Of a stretch of 64,000 bases of DNA, positions 1 to 8,325 are shown piece after piece. The stretch comes from Clostridium sp. D43t1_170807_H7 (lineage in GTDB: Bacteria; Bacillota; Clostridia; Clostridiales; Clostridiaceae). Location of the stretch: contig NZ_JADNLK010000012.1 of the NCBI RefSeq assembly GCF_015555905.1, forward strand, positions 1 through 64,000, written 5' to 3'. The notes beneath the pieces are model-generated. The model was not told where the DNA came from. It worked only from the letters and a program-made list of their open reading frames with translations, and made no database searches. Numbering within the stretch: the first letter of the stretch is position 1; each line of letters begins with the position of its first letter. Both the position numbers and the translations under genes were made by a program.

Positions 1-67
1 ATCAATGTGAATTATTAGCTAGAAGTGCAGCATAAAAAAGTTTGACTTTTTGTGTCCAAAATATTGA

Positions 68-556
68 CATAAGACCAATGACTGTTTAATAGAAGAAGGA
101 TATAGATGTATTGGAATAGATCAAAGAGGATTTGGAAGTTCTGATAGGCCAGTATGCGGATACGATTATGATACATTAAGTGATGATGTAAAAGCAGTAG
201 TAGATACATTAGGTTTAAATAAATTTGGAGATATGTTTTTTTATAAAAAGGTTAGCAAACCTTTTATGGAATGGTTTTTTCAGCTAGGCTTACAAGCGGC
301 TGGTTGGTCAACGGCTAAAATTGCTCAGACCTGGTTAGGTGAAGAATCTTTATTTGATGATATGAAAAAAATAAAGGTTGAAACTTTAATTATACATGGT
401 ATTCACGATAGAGTTTGTTTATTTCCTTTAGCAGAGGAGCAAAAAAAATTAATTAAGAATAGTAATTTAGTGAAGTTTATCAATAGTGGACATGCTACCT
501 TTTATGATGAAAGAGATAAATTTAATGAAGAGATAACAAAGTTTATTGAGGAATAG
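68..556 (+). pseudogene. alpha/beta hydrolase, 5'-truncated and internally deleted
   Basis: The reading frame open from about 68 encodes recognisable alpha/beta-hydrolase sequence. It has an early core segment (GIDQRGFGSSDRP), a later Asp-bearing loop (HGIHDRV) and the catalytic His segment (NSGHATFYDE). Two things are missing. There is no start codon or N-terminal strand, because an in-frame TGA lies at 65-67. Between LGLNKF and GDMFF (about 225-232) the whole nucleophile-elbow region (GxSxG) and part of the cap are absent, apparently through an in-frame deletion. Without the Ser nucleophile it cannot be an active hydrolase. The longest ATG ORF (233-556) is only the C-terminal part. A fragment of a once ordinary esterase or haloperoxidase-like gene is the best reading. 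Confidence 0.75.
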
Positions 557-626
557 ATTATTAAAAATTTAAATAATAAAAAATAATGGCAATAATATTT
601 TAAAATATTTATATAGGGATTTATTA

Positions 627-666
627 TAAAAAGTGTTTTATCAAAATATGATAAAACACTTTTTAT
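627..666. terminator. bidirectional intrinsic terminator
   Basis: A long stem (arms about 628-643 and 649-664, core AGTGTTTTATCA / TGATAAAACACT) is flanked by A-runs on the left and T-runs on the right. It lies between the convergent hydrolase remnant and the DUF308 gene and could serve both strands. Confidence 0.85.
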
Positions 667-675
667 AATATTTAT

Positions 676-1182
676 TTAAATTTTAAATCCTAAATATATT
701 TCACATACTGCTGAAATTATAAAGAAAGTACCTATAATATAAGGAGTTGCTAGTACTGTAACTGAAGGATTAATTAATATTAATAATCCTAAAATAAATA
801 AAAGAATAATATAAACAGTATGAAAATTAAAACCTAAATTTCTATATTTAATTGCCATTATGAATAAGTAAACTCCTCTAATAATAGCCCATACACCAAA
901 GAATAGAGCAAGTGTATCAATTGTTTCAATAGGCGAGAAACAGAGAAGTAGACCAAATAAAATTGAAATTGTACCATTTGCTATTAAAAAAACATTATTG
1001 ATAGACCCAAATGCTCTAATAATGCTAAATATACCAACAAGAATTATTAATACTCCACAAATATTAATAAAATTTGCTAAAGTACTGAAAGGATTTATAA
1101 AGAATAAGACACCTATTACTCCAAATAATATTCCTTCGATAATAAATAGATATTCTAAAAATCTTTTCAAAAATATCACCAC
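676..1182 (-). CDS. DUF308 / HdeD-family membrane protein
   Basis: This 168-residue protein is almost entirely hydrophobic, with about six predicted membrane helices arranged as three repeated hairpins. The repeated pattern (helix, Gly-rich turn, NPF or NPS motif, helix) is typical of DUF308/HdeD proteins. HdeD itself is linked to acid resistance in enterobacteria, but the clostridial members have no established role. The ATG at 1182 follows a GGTGGTGAT-like ribosome site on the minus strand. It is monocistronic and ends at the shared terminator near 650. Family assignment is good; function is unknown. Confidence 0.75.
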   Translation of the reverse strand: MVIFLKRFLEYLFIIEGILFGVIGVLFFINPFSTLANFINICGVLIILVGIFSIIRAFGSINNVFLIANGTISILFGLLLCFSPIETIDTLALFFGVWAIIRGVYLFIMAIKYRNLGFNFHTVYIILLFILGLLILINPSVTVLATPYIIGTFFIISAVCEIYLGFKI

Positions 1183-1341
1183 CTAAATATATTTAATAAG
1201 GAAATATACTTTTAGTTTGTGATAAATTTATAATATTATAAATTTATTAAAGAACTTTTTTAAAATATATGATAACATATTAATTATACTATAAAGTTAA
1301 ATAACTCTATAATATTAAAATAAATTAAAGGGAGGTTAAAT

Positions 1342-1968
1342 GTGATAAAAAGAAATTGTAAGCAATGTGGAAAGGAATTTGTGTTAACAGATTCAGAGAT
1401 TAAATTCTTTAATGATAAGAATTTAGAACTACCTAAGAGATGTAGTGAGTGTAGAAAGGAAAATAAAAACAATAATAAAAGTTATAATATAAATAGTAGT
1501 AAAAACGAAAACATAAATAATAATTATAAAAATGATAGTTCTGAGAATAATAATTATAAAAGCGATAACAAGAAAAAAACATTAAGAAATATTATAGCTG
1601 CTGGATTAGTGCTTGTAGTTTTATTTTTAGGTAAATTATTTAATATAGATATTAACTGGCAAGCAATTGGGACAAACTTTGGAACTCAAGAAAGTAATCT
1701 TTCTCTTCAATTCCGTAATGAAACAATGTGGGAAGATCACTTTGAAAAGCATGGAAGTGAATTTGGTTATAAAACTAAAGAGGAGTATCTAAAAGGAGCT
1801 AATGAAGTTATTAATTCATCTACTTCAAAACATAAAACAGAAGCAGAAGATGGTGATGAGATATACTATGATGAAGATAAAAATGAAATAGTATTTGTAT
1901 CGGCAGATGGATATATTAGAACATATTTTAAGCCTAGTGATGGAATAAACTATTATAATAGGCAGTAG
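1342..1968 (+). CDS. zinc-ribbon / single-TM protein with nuclease-like C-terminal domain
   Basis: This 208-residue protein starts at GTG 1342 behind GGAGGT (1331-1336). Residues about 5-40 form a zinc ribbon (CKQC ... CSEC) of the same small-domain family as the stand-alone protein at 63346. An Asn/Lys-rich linker (about 45-85) and one membrane helix (about 87-110) follow. The C-terminal domain, about 95 residues, carries EDHFEKHGSEFGYKTKEEY, DGDEIYYDE and SADGYIRTYFKP. That pattern (His-x2-Lys-His-Gly, then DG-x-IRT-x-F-x-P) resembles BECR/RelE-like nuclease domains at the ends of polymorphic and phage toxins. That last link is inference from motif shape. No immunity gene is obvious next door. 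It could instead be a non-toxic housekeeping version of the fold. Confidence 0.6.
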   Translation: MIKRNCKQCGKEFVLTDSEIKFFNDKNLELPKRCSECRKENKNNNKSYNINSSKNENINNNYKNDSSENNNYKSDNKKKTLRNIIAAGLVLVVLFLGKLFNIDINWQAIGTNFGTQESNLSLQFRNETMWEDHFEKHGSEFGYKTKEEYLKGANEVINSSTSKHKTEAEDGDEIYYDEDKNEIVFVSADGYIRTYFKPSDGINYYNRQ

Positions 1969-1995
1969 TAAAACTGTAATCATATAATAAGAAGA

Positions 1996-2035
1996 ATATC
2001 TCCTATAATAAATAAGTTATAGGAGATATTTTTAT
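1996..2035 (+). terminator. intrinsic terminator
   Basis: Stem ATATCTCCTATAA / TTATAGGAGATAT (about 1996-2008 and 2017-2029) followed by TTTTTATT. It ends transcription of the zinc-ribbon gene. Confidence 0.85.
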
Positions 2036-2236
2036 TATATTATTTTAATATTTGTAAAATATATAATGATAAAAAAATATCAATATTAAATGGAAAAATA
2101 GGGGGATTTCATTTATAAGAAAAAACAAAATTTATTTAAATAATTTTTAAAATTACAATAATATAGATAAAATTAATATAAAAAGGAATTAAAATGAAAA
2201 AATATGTGTAAAATTTACTAAAAATAATAAGAATTC

Positions 2237-2278
2237 GTGATTTTAATCACTGTATATCTTTTATAAAGAATATATAAT
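2237..2278 (+). promoter_or_regulatory. Crp/Fnr-type operator at about -41.5 plus -10 box for the FNT gene
   Basis: A perfect palindrome, GTGATTTTAATCAC (2237-2250), has the GTGA-N6-TCAC form bound by Crp/Fnr-family dimers. A good -10 box TATAAT lies at 2273-2278, with no recognisable -35. With a start about 7 nt after the -10 box (near 2285) the palindrome centre (2243.5) falls about 41.5 bp upstream, the class II activator position. The identity of the regulator is unknown. Confidence 0.6.
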
Positions 2279-2325
2279 AACCTCATAAATTGTTATTTAA
2301 ATAACAATAAAATGGAGGGAATAAT

Positions 2326-3096
2326 ATGTTTAATGAAGAGTTTAATAAAGTTGCAGGAGCAGCTAAAGCAAAAAGTGATTTATTAAAAAATAATAAGTTA
2401 GGATATTTTGTTTCGGCAATGTTAGCAGGAATTTTTGTAGGTATGGCTATAATGCTTATATTTACAATTGGAGGCTTGTTAACAGCAGCAGAATCGCCAG
2501 CAACTAAGATTGTTATGGGAATTTCATTTGGTGGAGCTTTAAGTTTAGTTGTTTTTGCAGGTTCAGAGTTATTTACTGGAAATAATTTTGTAATGGCAGT
2601 AGGTTCATTAAATAAAAGCTTATCATGGGTAGATACTATAAAAGTATGGATAGTTAGTTTTATTGGTAACTTAGTTGGATCAATATTAGCAGGATATATG
2701 TTTTACTTAACAGGGCTTGCAAAGGGGCCAGTTGGAGAATTTATAGCAAATACTGCAGCTACAAAGATGAGTTTACCAGCTCAAGAATTATTCTTTAGAG
2801 GATTATTCTGTAATATACTAGTTTGTTTAGCAGTATGGTGTACTTTTAGATGTAAAGATGATGTTTCAAAATTAATAATGATATTTTGGTGTTTATTTAT
2901 ATTTATTACAGCTGGATTTGAACATAGCGTTGCTAATATGACATTACTTACAATTGGACTTTTATCTCCAGGTACAGCGGCTGTAAGCATTACAGGTTAT
3001 ATATATAATATAGGAGTTGTTACTTTAGGAAATATGATTGGTGGAATATTCTTTGTTGCAATACCTTATTATTTAATATCAAGAAAAAATAAATAA
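2326..3096 (+). CDS. formate/nitrite transporter (FNT) family channel
   Basis: This 256-residue protein has six membrane helices. It carries the FNT signatures GSELFTGNNF (about 87-96) on the first broken helix and GFEHSVANM (about 198-206), whose central His lines the pore. FNT pentamers move small monovalent anions or their acids: formate, nitrite, hydrosulfide, lactate or acetate. The sequence alone does not separate FocA, NirC and HSC types. GGAGGGA precedes the ATG well. The gene is monocistronic, closed by the terminator near 3110-3139. A Crp/Fnr-type site upstream fits control by an anaerobic or redox regulator. Confidence 0.88.
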   Translation: MFNEEFNKVAGAAKAKSDLLKNNKLGYFVSAMLAGIFVGMAIMLIFTIGGLLTAAESPATKIVMGISFGGALSLVVFAGSELFTGNNFVMAVGSLNKSLSWVDTIKVWIVSFIGNLVGSILAGYMFYLTGLAKGPVGEFIANTAATKMSLPAQELFFRGLFCNILVCLAVWCTFRCKDDVSKLIMIFWCLFIFITAGFEHSVANMTLLTIGLLSPGTAAVSITGYIYNIGVVTLGNMIGGIFFVAIPYYLISRKNK

Positions 3097-3108
3097 CACT
3101 ATTATTAT

Positions 3109-3139
3109 GAGAGTTAGTATAGATGCTAGCTCTTTTTTT
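3109..3139 (+). terminator. intrinsic terminator
   Basis: GAGTTAG / CTAGCTC stem (one G-U pair) followed by seven or more T residues, directly after the FNT gene. Confidence 0.8.
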
Positions 3140-3224
3140 ATTAATATATTTGAAAAAGTAGTTATATTTATGAATATAAAAATAATAAATAAAATATTAG
3201 TAAAATAAGGGGTGAGAAGATTAT

Positions 3225-3881
3225 ATGAAATATGATAAGTGGCCATTACAATATAAGTATAAAGATTTAGAGCCTTATATTGATACAGAAACAGTATGTA
3301 TACACTATACAAAGCATTTACAAGGATATGTAGACAAACTAAATAAAGCACTTGAGGGATATGAAAAATTTACTGAAGGAAAAACATTGGAAGAAATACT
3401 TTATAATGTTGAAAAAATACCCAAGGAAATAAGAAAGGATGTAATTAATCAAGGTGGAGGTGTAGCAAATCATAATTTATATTTTTCTATTTTATCAAAG
3501 AAGCCTAAGAAATGTCCCAATGGTAAGTTATTAATGGAGATTAATAAGAAGTATGGTGATATAGAAAAATTAAAAGATGAAATATCAAAGAGAGCTATAA
3601 ATCAATTTGGATCAGGGTATTCATGGCTTGTAGTTAATGAAAAAGGAGAACTTGATGTAATTTCAACATCTAACCAAGATTCTCCATTAATTTTCAAGAT
3701 GAAACCCATATTAACAATTGATGTATGGGAACATGCATATTATTTAAAATATAAAAATTTAAGGGCTAATTATATAAAAAATATTTGGAATATATTAGAT
3801 TGGTCAAAGGTTGAAGATAACTATCTACGAGAATGCTCCAAGCAAAGCTTAAAGAATATCAATATTGAAATAATAAATTGA
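3225..3881 (+). CDS. sodA: superoxide dismutase, Mn/Fe family, probably Mn-type
   Basis: This 218-residue protein converts superoxide to hydrogen peroxide and oxygen. All four metal ligands are present: His27 (IHYTKH), His83 (ANHNLYF), Asp166 and His170 (DVWEHAYY). The second-shell Gln is in the C-terminal half (SNQDSP, about Gln151), with Gly in the position of the Fe-type N-terminal Gln, which points to Mn use. The usual His after the TKH motif is Leu here (TKHLQGY), a small departure. No signal peptide is present, so it is cytoplasmic. It has about 20 extra C-terminal residues (to 218) compared with typical 200-205 residue enzymes. GGGGTGAG precedes the ATG. Confidence 0.9.
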   Translation: MKYDKWPLQYKYKDLEPYIDTETVCIHYTKHLQGYVDKLNKALEGYEKFTEGKTLEEILYNVEKIPKEIRKDVINQGGGVANHNLYFSILSKKPKKCPNGKLLMEINKKYGDIEKLKDEISKRAINQFGSGYSWLVVNEKGELDVISTSNQDSPLIFKMKPILTIDVWEHAYYLKYKNLRANYIKNIWNILDWSKVEDNYLRECSKQSLKNINIEIIN

Positions 3882-3964
3882 TGATGATATAGTTTAAGCT
3901 ATATTAACTTTACATTAAGTTAAATAATAACTAAAGAAAGATTAAATAGATATGGGGGATATTA

Positions 3965-5239
3965 ATGAAAATTAAATCAACAGCACTTCCACCAATAGGA
4001 ATGCGTATTATTAAATCATCAATTGGAGTACTGTTAGGATTTATTATTTATTTGCTTAGAGGAAAGCAAGGAGCTCCTTTTTATACTGCATTATCAGTTT
4101 TATGGTGTATGCAACCGTATCCTAGTAATGCAAAAGCAAATGCAAGACAAAGAACTATAGGAACAATGATAGGAGCATTTTATGGATTAATAATGATATT
4201 ACTAGAATATTATTTTTTACCATTTGATAATGAGTTTATTAGGTATTTAATAATATCTGTACTAATAATACCAGTTATATATACAACAGTAGTAATAAAT
4301 AAGAAAAACGCATCATACTTCTCGTGTGTAGTTTTCTTAAGTATAGTTGTTAATCATCTTAATGATAAAAATCCATATTTCTTTGTTTTTAATAGAGTTT
4401 TAGATACAATGATAGGAATAGTTTTAGCTTTAATAATAAATACTGCTAGAATTCCTAGAAAAAAAAGAGACAATTTATTGTTTGTTTCAGAGCTAGATAA
4501 AGCTTTATTAAATATGCATAATACATTAACTCCATATAGTAAGATTGAGTTAAACAAGATGTTAGATGATGGACTTAAATTTACTATTGCAACAATGAGA
4601 ACTCCAGCAGCGTTATTAGAGGCATTAAAGGATATTAGAATAAAACTTCCTGTTATTGCTATGGACGGAGCTATATTATTTGATGTAAAAGATAATAGAT
4701 ATTTAAAAGTATATGAAATGACACATTCAGAAACAAAAGAATTTCTAGAATTATTTAAAGAAAATAATTTACATTGTTTTGTTAATGTAGTAGTTGAAGA
4801 CTCAGTAATTATTTATTATGATGATTTTAAGAACGAGGTAGAAAAAAAGATTTATGATACTCTTAGATCATCTCCTTATAGGAATTATATTAAAGAAGAA
4901 CTACCAGAACGATATGGTGCAGTTTATTTAATGCTTATAGATGAAAATAAAAAAATTGAAAATTTATATTTACAAATGAAAAAACTTGGATATACAAAAA
5001 AGTTTAAAATTTTAAAATATAGTTCCGATGATTTTCCAGGATATTCTTATATAAAGGTATATAATAAAAAAGCAATTAAAGAGAATATGATCCAATATAT
5101 TAAAGAATTAACTAAAGCTGATGATATAATAATTTTGGAAAGTACTGAAGAAGGAAAGAACTTAAGAGTAAATAAAAATGAATCAAATGAAATAGTTAGA
5201 AATTTAAAAAGAATATATGAGCCTTATTTTTGGAAGTAA
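3965..5239 (+). CDS. FUSC/aromatic-acid-exporter-like membrane domain fused to a degenerate HAD domain
   Basis: This 424-residue protein has two parts. Residues about 12-160 hold four to six membrane helices of the FUSC / aromatic acid exporter type, with a conserved QPYPSNAKANARQRTIGT loop (50-67). Residues about 170-424 align by eye with Cof-type HAD phosphatases: SELDKALL (175-182) sits where SDLDGTLL is expected, followed by KFTIATMRTP and LPVIAMDGAILFD. The nucleophile Asp is Glu176, the DGT motif reads DKA, and the C-terminal GDxxND metal motif is replaced by an acidic stretch (LESTEEGKN). The HAD part is therefore very probably catalytically dead and may sense a ligand or help assembly. 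The promoter is AT-rich and a terminator follows at 5241. Confidence 0.75.
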   Translation: MKIKSTALPPIGMRIIKSSIGVLLGFIIYLLRGKQGAPFYTALSVLWCMQPYPSNAKANARQRTIGTMIGAFYGLIMILLEYYFLPFDNEFIRYLIISVLIIPVIYTTVVINKKNASYFSCVVFLSIVVNHLNDKNPYFFVFNRVLDTMIGIVLALIINTARIPRKKRDNLLFVSELDKALLNMHNTLTPYSKIELNKMLDDGLKFTIATMRTPAALLEALKDIRIKLPVIAMDGAILFDVKDNRYLKVYEMTHSETKEFLELFKENNLHCFVNVVVEDSVIIYYDDFKNEVEKKIYDTLRSSPYRNYIKEELPERYGAVYLMLIDENKKIENLYLQMKKLGYTKKFKILKYSSDDFPGYSYIKVYNKKAIKENMIQYIKELTKADDIIILESTEEGKNLRVNKNESNEIVRNLKRIYEPYFWK

Positions 5240-5240
5240 A

Positions 5241-5283
5241 TAATAGTGGCTTACTTTTCGGAAGAAAAGTAAGCTACTATTAC
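5241..5283 (+). terminator. intrinsic terminator (possibly bidirectional)
   Basis: Near-perfect stem AGTGGCTTACTTTTC / GAAAAGTAAGCTACT with a GGAA loop, between the convergent FUSC gene and the small gene at 5297. Confidence 0.85.
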
Positions 5284-5296
5284 TATTTAGAAAACT

Positions 5297-5419
5297 TTAG
5301 TGTTTATAGCCACTTCCAGCGCCAGTTTTAGCCTTGATTTCATGTAAGTTCAAGTTGCCATCATGTTCATTAATAACATTTTCAATTTTTTGGCTTTTAT
5401 GACTTTTATATTTTTTCAT
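5297..5419 (-). CDS. small Lys-rich protein, 40 residues, unknown
   Basis: The minus strand has a perfect AGGAGG seven bases before an ATG at 5419 and a 40-codon frame ending at TAA (5297-5299). The product begins MKKYKSHKSQK, has a mixed central part (NVINEHDGNLNLHE) and ends KTGAGSGYKH. There is no signal peptide or membrane helix. The ribosome site is as strong as any in the window, which argues for a real gene. I do not recognise the family. The convergent terminator at 5241-5283 would close it. Confidence 0.6.
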   Translation of the reverse strand: MKKYKSHKSQKIENVINEHDGNLNLHEIKAKTGAGSGYKH

Positions 5420-5611
5420 TTTAACCTCCTATAAAATAATAGTAGAAAATATATTTTCTATTATTGTTTTATGTTAATTAAAAATAAAGATACGTTGTTT
5501 TTATTACCATTTTAGTATTAAAATAAAAAAATATTGTTAGTATTATTTAAAAAATAAGTGAATATACATTAGTATGTAAATGTATACAAAGAGGTTTGGG
5601 AGGGATATTTA

Positions 5612-5947
5612 ATGAGAATAAAAGTTACATTACTTTCAGTTGTTAAGGAGACAAGTATAGCTAAAAAATTAGGAAATAATAAGGTCTTTAGAGTAAAGTA
5701 TATAAGAGTAAATACTGATTCTGAAAGTTTAGAAAATTACGGAGAAAAATCAGATATATTAAGGTGTTTAAAGAGTTGTATAAAGGATAATGGAAAGACA
5801 ATAGATTATAATGAAATAAGCGAATTAGTTGATTCTAGTAACATAATAGGAAATAATTTCTGGAATGAGAATGAATTTGAAAAAGTTTTTAGATTTGAAT
5901 ATAGAGATTATTTTGATTTTTCAGAGTGTAAGTTCAATTACGTGTAA
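5612..5947 (+). CDS. hypothetical protein, 111 residues
   Basis: A soluble, highly charged protein with no membrane segment. Visible features are an N-terminal MRIKVTLLSVVKET strand and an aromatic C-terminus (FRFEYRDYFDFSECKFNY). The ATG follows GGGAGGG with good spacing. It is flanked by about 190 bases of AT-rich DNA upstream and a complex inverted repeat downstream, so it is probably monocistronic. I do not recognise the family and cannot propose a function. Confidence 0.6.
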   Translation: MRIKVTLLSVVKETSIAKKLGNNKVFRVKYIRVNTDSESLENYGEKSDILRCLKSCIKDNGKTIDYNEISELVDSSNIIGNNFWNENEFEKVFRFEYRDYFDFSECKFNYV

Positions 5948-5965
5948 AATAAAAAGATTAAATAA

Positions 5966-6051
5966 AAGTCGAGCAATAGATATGATACATCTATATAAAA
6001 TAAATTAAACTATTATTATAAAAGTATCATATTGAAGGTTCGACTTTTTTT
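5966..6051 (+). terminator. interrupted long inverted repeat, terminator-like
   Basis: Outer arms AAAGTCGA / TCGACTTT (about 5966 and 6040) enclose an inner pair GATATGATAC / GTATCATAT, and seven T residues follow. The composite stem is about 85 nt, longer than an ordinary terminator. The inner GATACATC resembles part of the inverted repeat at 28448-28533. Confidence 0.6.
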
Positions 6052-6260
6052 AGAGTTAAGATATAAATTAATACCATTATTTAAACATATATGATAATTA
6101 TTTTTTTATAGGATATATAATATAGTTTAACCAACAATATACTATTATAAAATTTATATTGTTATGTTAGCATGAAGTGGACAAGTTGTTAAAGACGTAA
6201 AAGTACATAACGACTAAAAATGAATTATTAATAATAGTTCAAATTATAGGAGGAATGGAA

Positions 6261-6848
6261 ATGAAATCGAAAATAATTTCATTAGTATTATTAGGAAGTA
6301 TATTTGTTGGGGGAGTACAAGCTCATGCAGCTACTATTAGTAATAGTGATAGTTCTAGAAAAGTAACAGTTTCTAGACCTAATAGACCAAGTAGGCCATC
6401 AAATGGAAGTGCTTCAACAATAACACCACCATCAAGTGGAGAAAGTACAGAGAATAATAGTACAACAGACAATAATACAACTGTTAGTGATAAATTTATG
6501 GCAGAAGTTGAACAAGCTATCTATAATAAAGTAAATGAAGAGAGAGCTAAGGCTGGAGTACCAGCATTAAGCTATAATACTACTATGGAGAAGTATGCGA
6601 GAATTAAATCTCAAGATATGGGAGATAAAAATTATTTTAGCCATACAGATCCAAATGGTAATTATATAACTACACAGATGAAGGCTGATGGAGTTACATA
6701 TAATGCTTGGGGAGAAAATATTGCATGCATAGGTGGAATTACTGATCCAACAGCATTAGCCTTACATAAGAATAGAGGGGTTGTAGTTGGACAACCCCTC
6801 TATTCTTATAAAAATAAAGCATCTTTATATCGTCTATTAGTTATATAA
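6261..6848 (+). pseudogene. secreted SCP/CAP-domain protein, 3'-truncated
   Basis: The frame starts at ATG 6261 (AGGAGG at 6248-6253; the ATG at 6255 is too close to it). It has a signal peptide ending near QAHA, a Ser/Thr/Pro/Asn-rich linker (about 25-75) and the first half of an SCP/CAP domain: VNEERAKAGVPAL, YARIKSQDM, YFSHTDPNG, WGENIA. The homology stops after ITDPTALA (about 6760). The second half, including the usual W-x-NSPGHR and GVG motifs, is gone. The last 28 codons are readthrough of a 40-bp inverted repeat and the antisense end of the neighbouring regulator gene. In intact relatives the domain is extracellular, often in spore- or wall-associated proteins. This copy is probably non-functional. 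Confidence 0.75.
6768..6807 (-). terminator. 17-bp perfect inverted repeat, likely terminator of the HTH-TPR gene
   Basis: Arms 6768-6784 and 6791-6807 (core AATAGAGGGGTTGT) are perfect, with a 6-nt loop. The repeat begins just inside the TAA of the minus-strand regulator. It is GC-rich for this genome but lacks a clear T-run, so termination is inferred from position. Confidence 0.55.
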
Positions 6849-8032
6849 TAATCTTTTAATAAAGTAGTAAAAACTTTTTTTAGCTCTACTAACCTTTTAA
6901 TATTATCAATTATTTTAATTAATAATTCTTCCCAAAGTGGATTTTTCATATAATTATCGTCATTAATGAATATGTCAAATAGTTCATAAATTAAACTTGA
7001 TAAATCTGAGCTAACATGTTGCAATGTATATTCGCTATTTAAGTAATTAATAACAGCTTTTAGGGAAGTTTTATCACTTAATGAAAAGTAAACTAAGGAT
7101 TTAATAATAGTATCAGGAATTATTATGCGATGATCTATTAATTCTGTGTTATAATTCAAGTATTCTAATGATCTTTCATAATCACTTAGTCTATAATAAG
7201 CCCAGGCTAAAATAGAATTAATATGTTCAATAAAATAAATATTATTGAACTTTTTAGCCATATTTAGAGAAATTTCTAAGTAATGAATGGCATCACTATA
7301 ATTATCTAACATGAAATATACCTCTGCAAATTTCTCATAAGTATTCATTATACTTATTATGTTTCCTTCAGTAACATATAAATTTAATGCTTTTTGAATT
7401 GAATCATAAGCTTTGATAGGATTATTTTCTATTCTGTAAGAGTATGATAACCAAAAATAACAATGGCCACTTTCTTTATAGCTTAAAGCTTCTTGAAGTA
7501 GTTTTTTTCCAAGATTCTTATTGTTAGATAATATTAATATATCAATTGCAACATAAAAATTATATATAAATTTTTGTTTATTTGATAGCAAATCAAATGA
7601 TGATAAAATCATATCTTTAGAATTCTCAAATTTATCTCTACAAGGAGTAGAAGAATATCTTGCAAGCTTTGCTAAAAGGTAGTCAATAATTAAAGGAGAG
7701 GCTAGATATTTATCTTCATCCTTTTCTAATATATCAAATAACTTATTTGTATAATCAAATTCGTTAAGATTAAGATTATTAAAAAAGTCTTTTAAATGAC
7801 TTGTACCTCCATTTATAAAGTTTGGAGAATCATTAAATTCGAGACCAAGTCTATTAAAAATTATAGATAAAACATCTTCACTAGGTAATAATTCACCATT
7901 TTCAATACGACTTAAATATGATGGTACACATATACCTTGTGATAATTGTTTTTGACTAATATTATTATTTATTCTATTAAATTTTATTATTGATCCAATT
8001 ATTTTTTTATTATTGCTGTATGTATCAATCAT
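6806..8032 (-). CDS. XRE-family HTH regulator with TPR repeats
   Basis: This 408-residue protein has an N-terminal XRE helix-turn-helix (about 12-68; ISQKQLSQGICVPSYLSRIENG) followed by about 300 residues of alpha-helical TPR-like repeats. Pairs such as CYFWLSYSYRIENNPIKAYDSIQKALNLY and IHYLEISLNMAKKF-type segments are spaced about 35-40 residues apart. This layout matches Rgg/PlcR/RNPP-like or SARP-like regulators, whose TPR part often binds a signalling peptide. No obvious signal-peptide gene lies alongside. The gene is transcribed away from the mal leader and its 3' end runs into the truncated SCP gene. Targets are unknown; the divergent 8.0-8.7 kb region is one candidate. Confidence 0.75.
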   Translation of the reverse strand: MIDTYSNNKKIIGSIIKFNRINNNISQKQLSQGICVPSYLSRIENGELLPSEDVLSIIFNRLGLEFNDSPNFINGGTSHLKDFFNNLNLNEFDYTNKLFDILEKDEDKYLASPLIIDYLLAKLARYSSTPCRDKFENSKDMILSSFDLLSNKQKFIYNFYVAIDILILSNNKNLGKKLLQEALSYKESGHCYFWLSYSYRIENNPIKAYDSIQKALNLYVTEGNIISIMNTYEKFAEVYFMLDNYSDAIHYLEISLNMAKKFNNIYFIEHINSILAWAYYRLSDYERSLEYLNYNTELIDHRIIIPDTIIKSLVYFSLSDKTSLKAVINYLNSEYTLQHVSSDLSSLIYELFDIFINDDNYMKNPLWEELLIKIIDNIKRLVELKKVFTTLLKDYYITNRRYKDALFL

Positions 8033-8325
8033 TTATTAACCCTTTCATATTATCCCATAAATTAAATATCATTAATAATAACAAAAAACATAAATTATAT
8101 CAAATAACAATATGAAATGTTAAAAAGAAAGAGTTAAAGGATTACAATGAGAAATTCTAAAAATAATATAGAATTATATTTTTGAGGATTAAACTATTAA
8201 AAAAGTAAAATTATTTTAAAAAAAATAATAATAAAAAAATAAAAGTGTGAAAGTGTGAATAAAAAAACCATATTTAAACATTAATATGTATATAAAATTG
8301 AACACAATAAAAGTTATGAATTTTA

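Noticed and set aside
3-35. Open frame ending in TAA at 33-35 (QCELLARSAA)
   Set aside because: Only ten codons are inside the window; it could be the end of a gene to the left, but nothing can be supported.
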